Assembly: GCA_030696045.1 (NCBI GenBank)
Contig: JAUYNO010000087.1
Span: forward strand, 52,426-116,425
Direction: 5' to 3'
DNA length: 64,000 nucleotides
DNA from: Stagnimonas sp.
GTDB taxonomy: Bacteria; Pseudomonadota; Gammaproteobacteria; Nevskiales; Nevskiaceae
In this document: in pieces, positions 63,502 through 64,000 of the stretch
How positions within the stretch are numbered: position 1 is the first letter of the stretch
Layout of the letters: each line of letters opens with the position of its first letter
Made by a program: the position numbers and the translations under genes
Notes under the pieces: generated by a model
What the model was told of the DNA's origin: nothing
The model's input: only the letters and a program-made list of their open reading frames with translations
The model's database searches: none

Positions 63502-64000
63502 ATGATCAACAAGCTGCTCACTTCTGTGTTCGGGAGTCGCAACCAGCGCCTCGTCACCTCCTTCCGCAAGGCCGTGGTCGAGGGCGTCAACGCGCTGGAG
63601 GCCAGGTACGCGGCGCTGTCCGACGCCGAGTTGGCGGCCCAGACCACGGTGCTGCGTGAGCGCCTCGCCAAGGGCGAGAGCCTGGACGCGATCCGCGCCG
63701 ACGCCTTCGCGGTCTGCCGCGAAGCCGGCAAGCGGGTGATGAACATGCGGCACTTCGATGTGCAGCTGATCGGCGGCGCCGTGCTGCATGCCGGCAAGAT
63801 CGCCGAGATGCGCACCGGCGAGGGCAAGACCCTGGTCGCCACCCTGGCGACCTATCTGAACGCGCTGGAAGGCAAGGGCGTCCACGTCATCACCGTCAAC
63901 GACTACCCGCCCAACTGCACGGCGACTGGATGGGCCAAGTCTACCGGTTCCTGGGCATGAGCGTCGGCACCATCGTACACGGCCTGAGCCAGGGCCAGCG
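63502..64000 (+). CDS. secA: Preprotein translocase ATPase SecA, 5' part, with a one-base frameshift
   Basis: The start '[20 protein letters not shown]' and '[20 protein letters not shown]' followed by Walker A '[20 protein letters not shown]' identify SecA, the motor for Sec export. After 'VHVITVNDY' the frame goes wrong. Only two bases (63907-63908) stand where the next codon (Leu in SecA) belongs, and the frame from 63909 reads '[20 protein letters not shown]', typical SecA. Without repair the protein stops at 63960. secA is essential, so a base missing from the assembly is more likely than a dead gene. The gene continues past the window end. Confidence 0.93.

Overview
The window is a GC-rich gammaproteobacterial chromosome segment. 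Gene families, the order kdsD-kdsC-lptC-lptA-lptB, a complete mra/dcw cell-wall and division cluster ending in lpxC, and many short -10 boxes placed a few bases before start codons all fit the Xanthomonadales/Lysobacterales. The genus cannot be named from sequence alone. The cell is Gram-negative with LPS (Kdo, Lpt, LpxC) and meso-diaminopimelate peptidoglycan.

Layout. (1) 1-3909, minus strand: Kdo synthesis and LPS transport genes (kdsD, kdsC, lptC, lptA, start of lptB) plus an RsmB-family rRNA methyltransferase. (2) 3946-5907: a sirtuin and a cysteine synthase, separated by a 49-bp near-perfect palindrome. (3) 6114-12603: an AT-richer island. It holds three stop/start-overlapping genes whose architecture matches the Detocs anti-phage two-component system: a giant kinase, a receiver-only protein, and a receiver fused to a nucleosidase. 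An unrecognised 328-residue protein follows. (4) 12829-17363: an alkane hydroxylase fused to rubredoxin, its divergent AraC regulator with two 19-bp direct repeats between them, and a photolyase with a coupled unknown gene. (5) 17406-23231: a YadGH-type ABC exporter, CreD, and a CreBC-like two-component pair. (6) 23264-32717: ibaG-murA, then an apparently inserted block (signal peptidase, YgiD dioxygenase, RES-Xre toxin-antitoxin, eutBC, GST), then hisG-hisD. (7) 32741-42547: a cobalamin-binding-like protein, an SRPBCC protein, the RNase P RNA, and the pbpC/alpha-2-macroglobulin pair. (8) 42854-60805: mraZ-rsmH-ftsL-ftsI-murE/F-mraY-murD-ftsW-murG-murC-murB-ddl-ftsQ-ftsA-ftsZ, nearly all with 4-bp or shorter overlaps. 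(9) 61050-64000: lpxC, a DciA-like gene, an M23 peptidase and the 5' part of secA.

Points needing attention. secA carries a one-base frameshift near 63907. murE and murF form one ORF, joined at a run of five Gs where one G fewer would restore two genes overlapping at ATGA. These may be real or assembly errors, and the first makes the second more suspect. The window is also rich in palindromic and tandem repeats. One lies inside eutC and is translated, one is wedged between ddl and ftsQ, and heptamer tandem repeats sit at the murG/murC and murC/murB junctions.

The most notable system is the Detocs-like defence operon, which belongs to a described family. The adjacent unknown gene is the best candidate for something undescribed. 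No tRNA, CRISPR array, integrase or transposase was found by eye.
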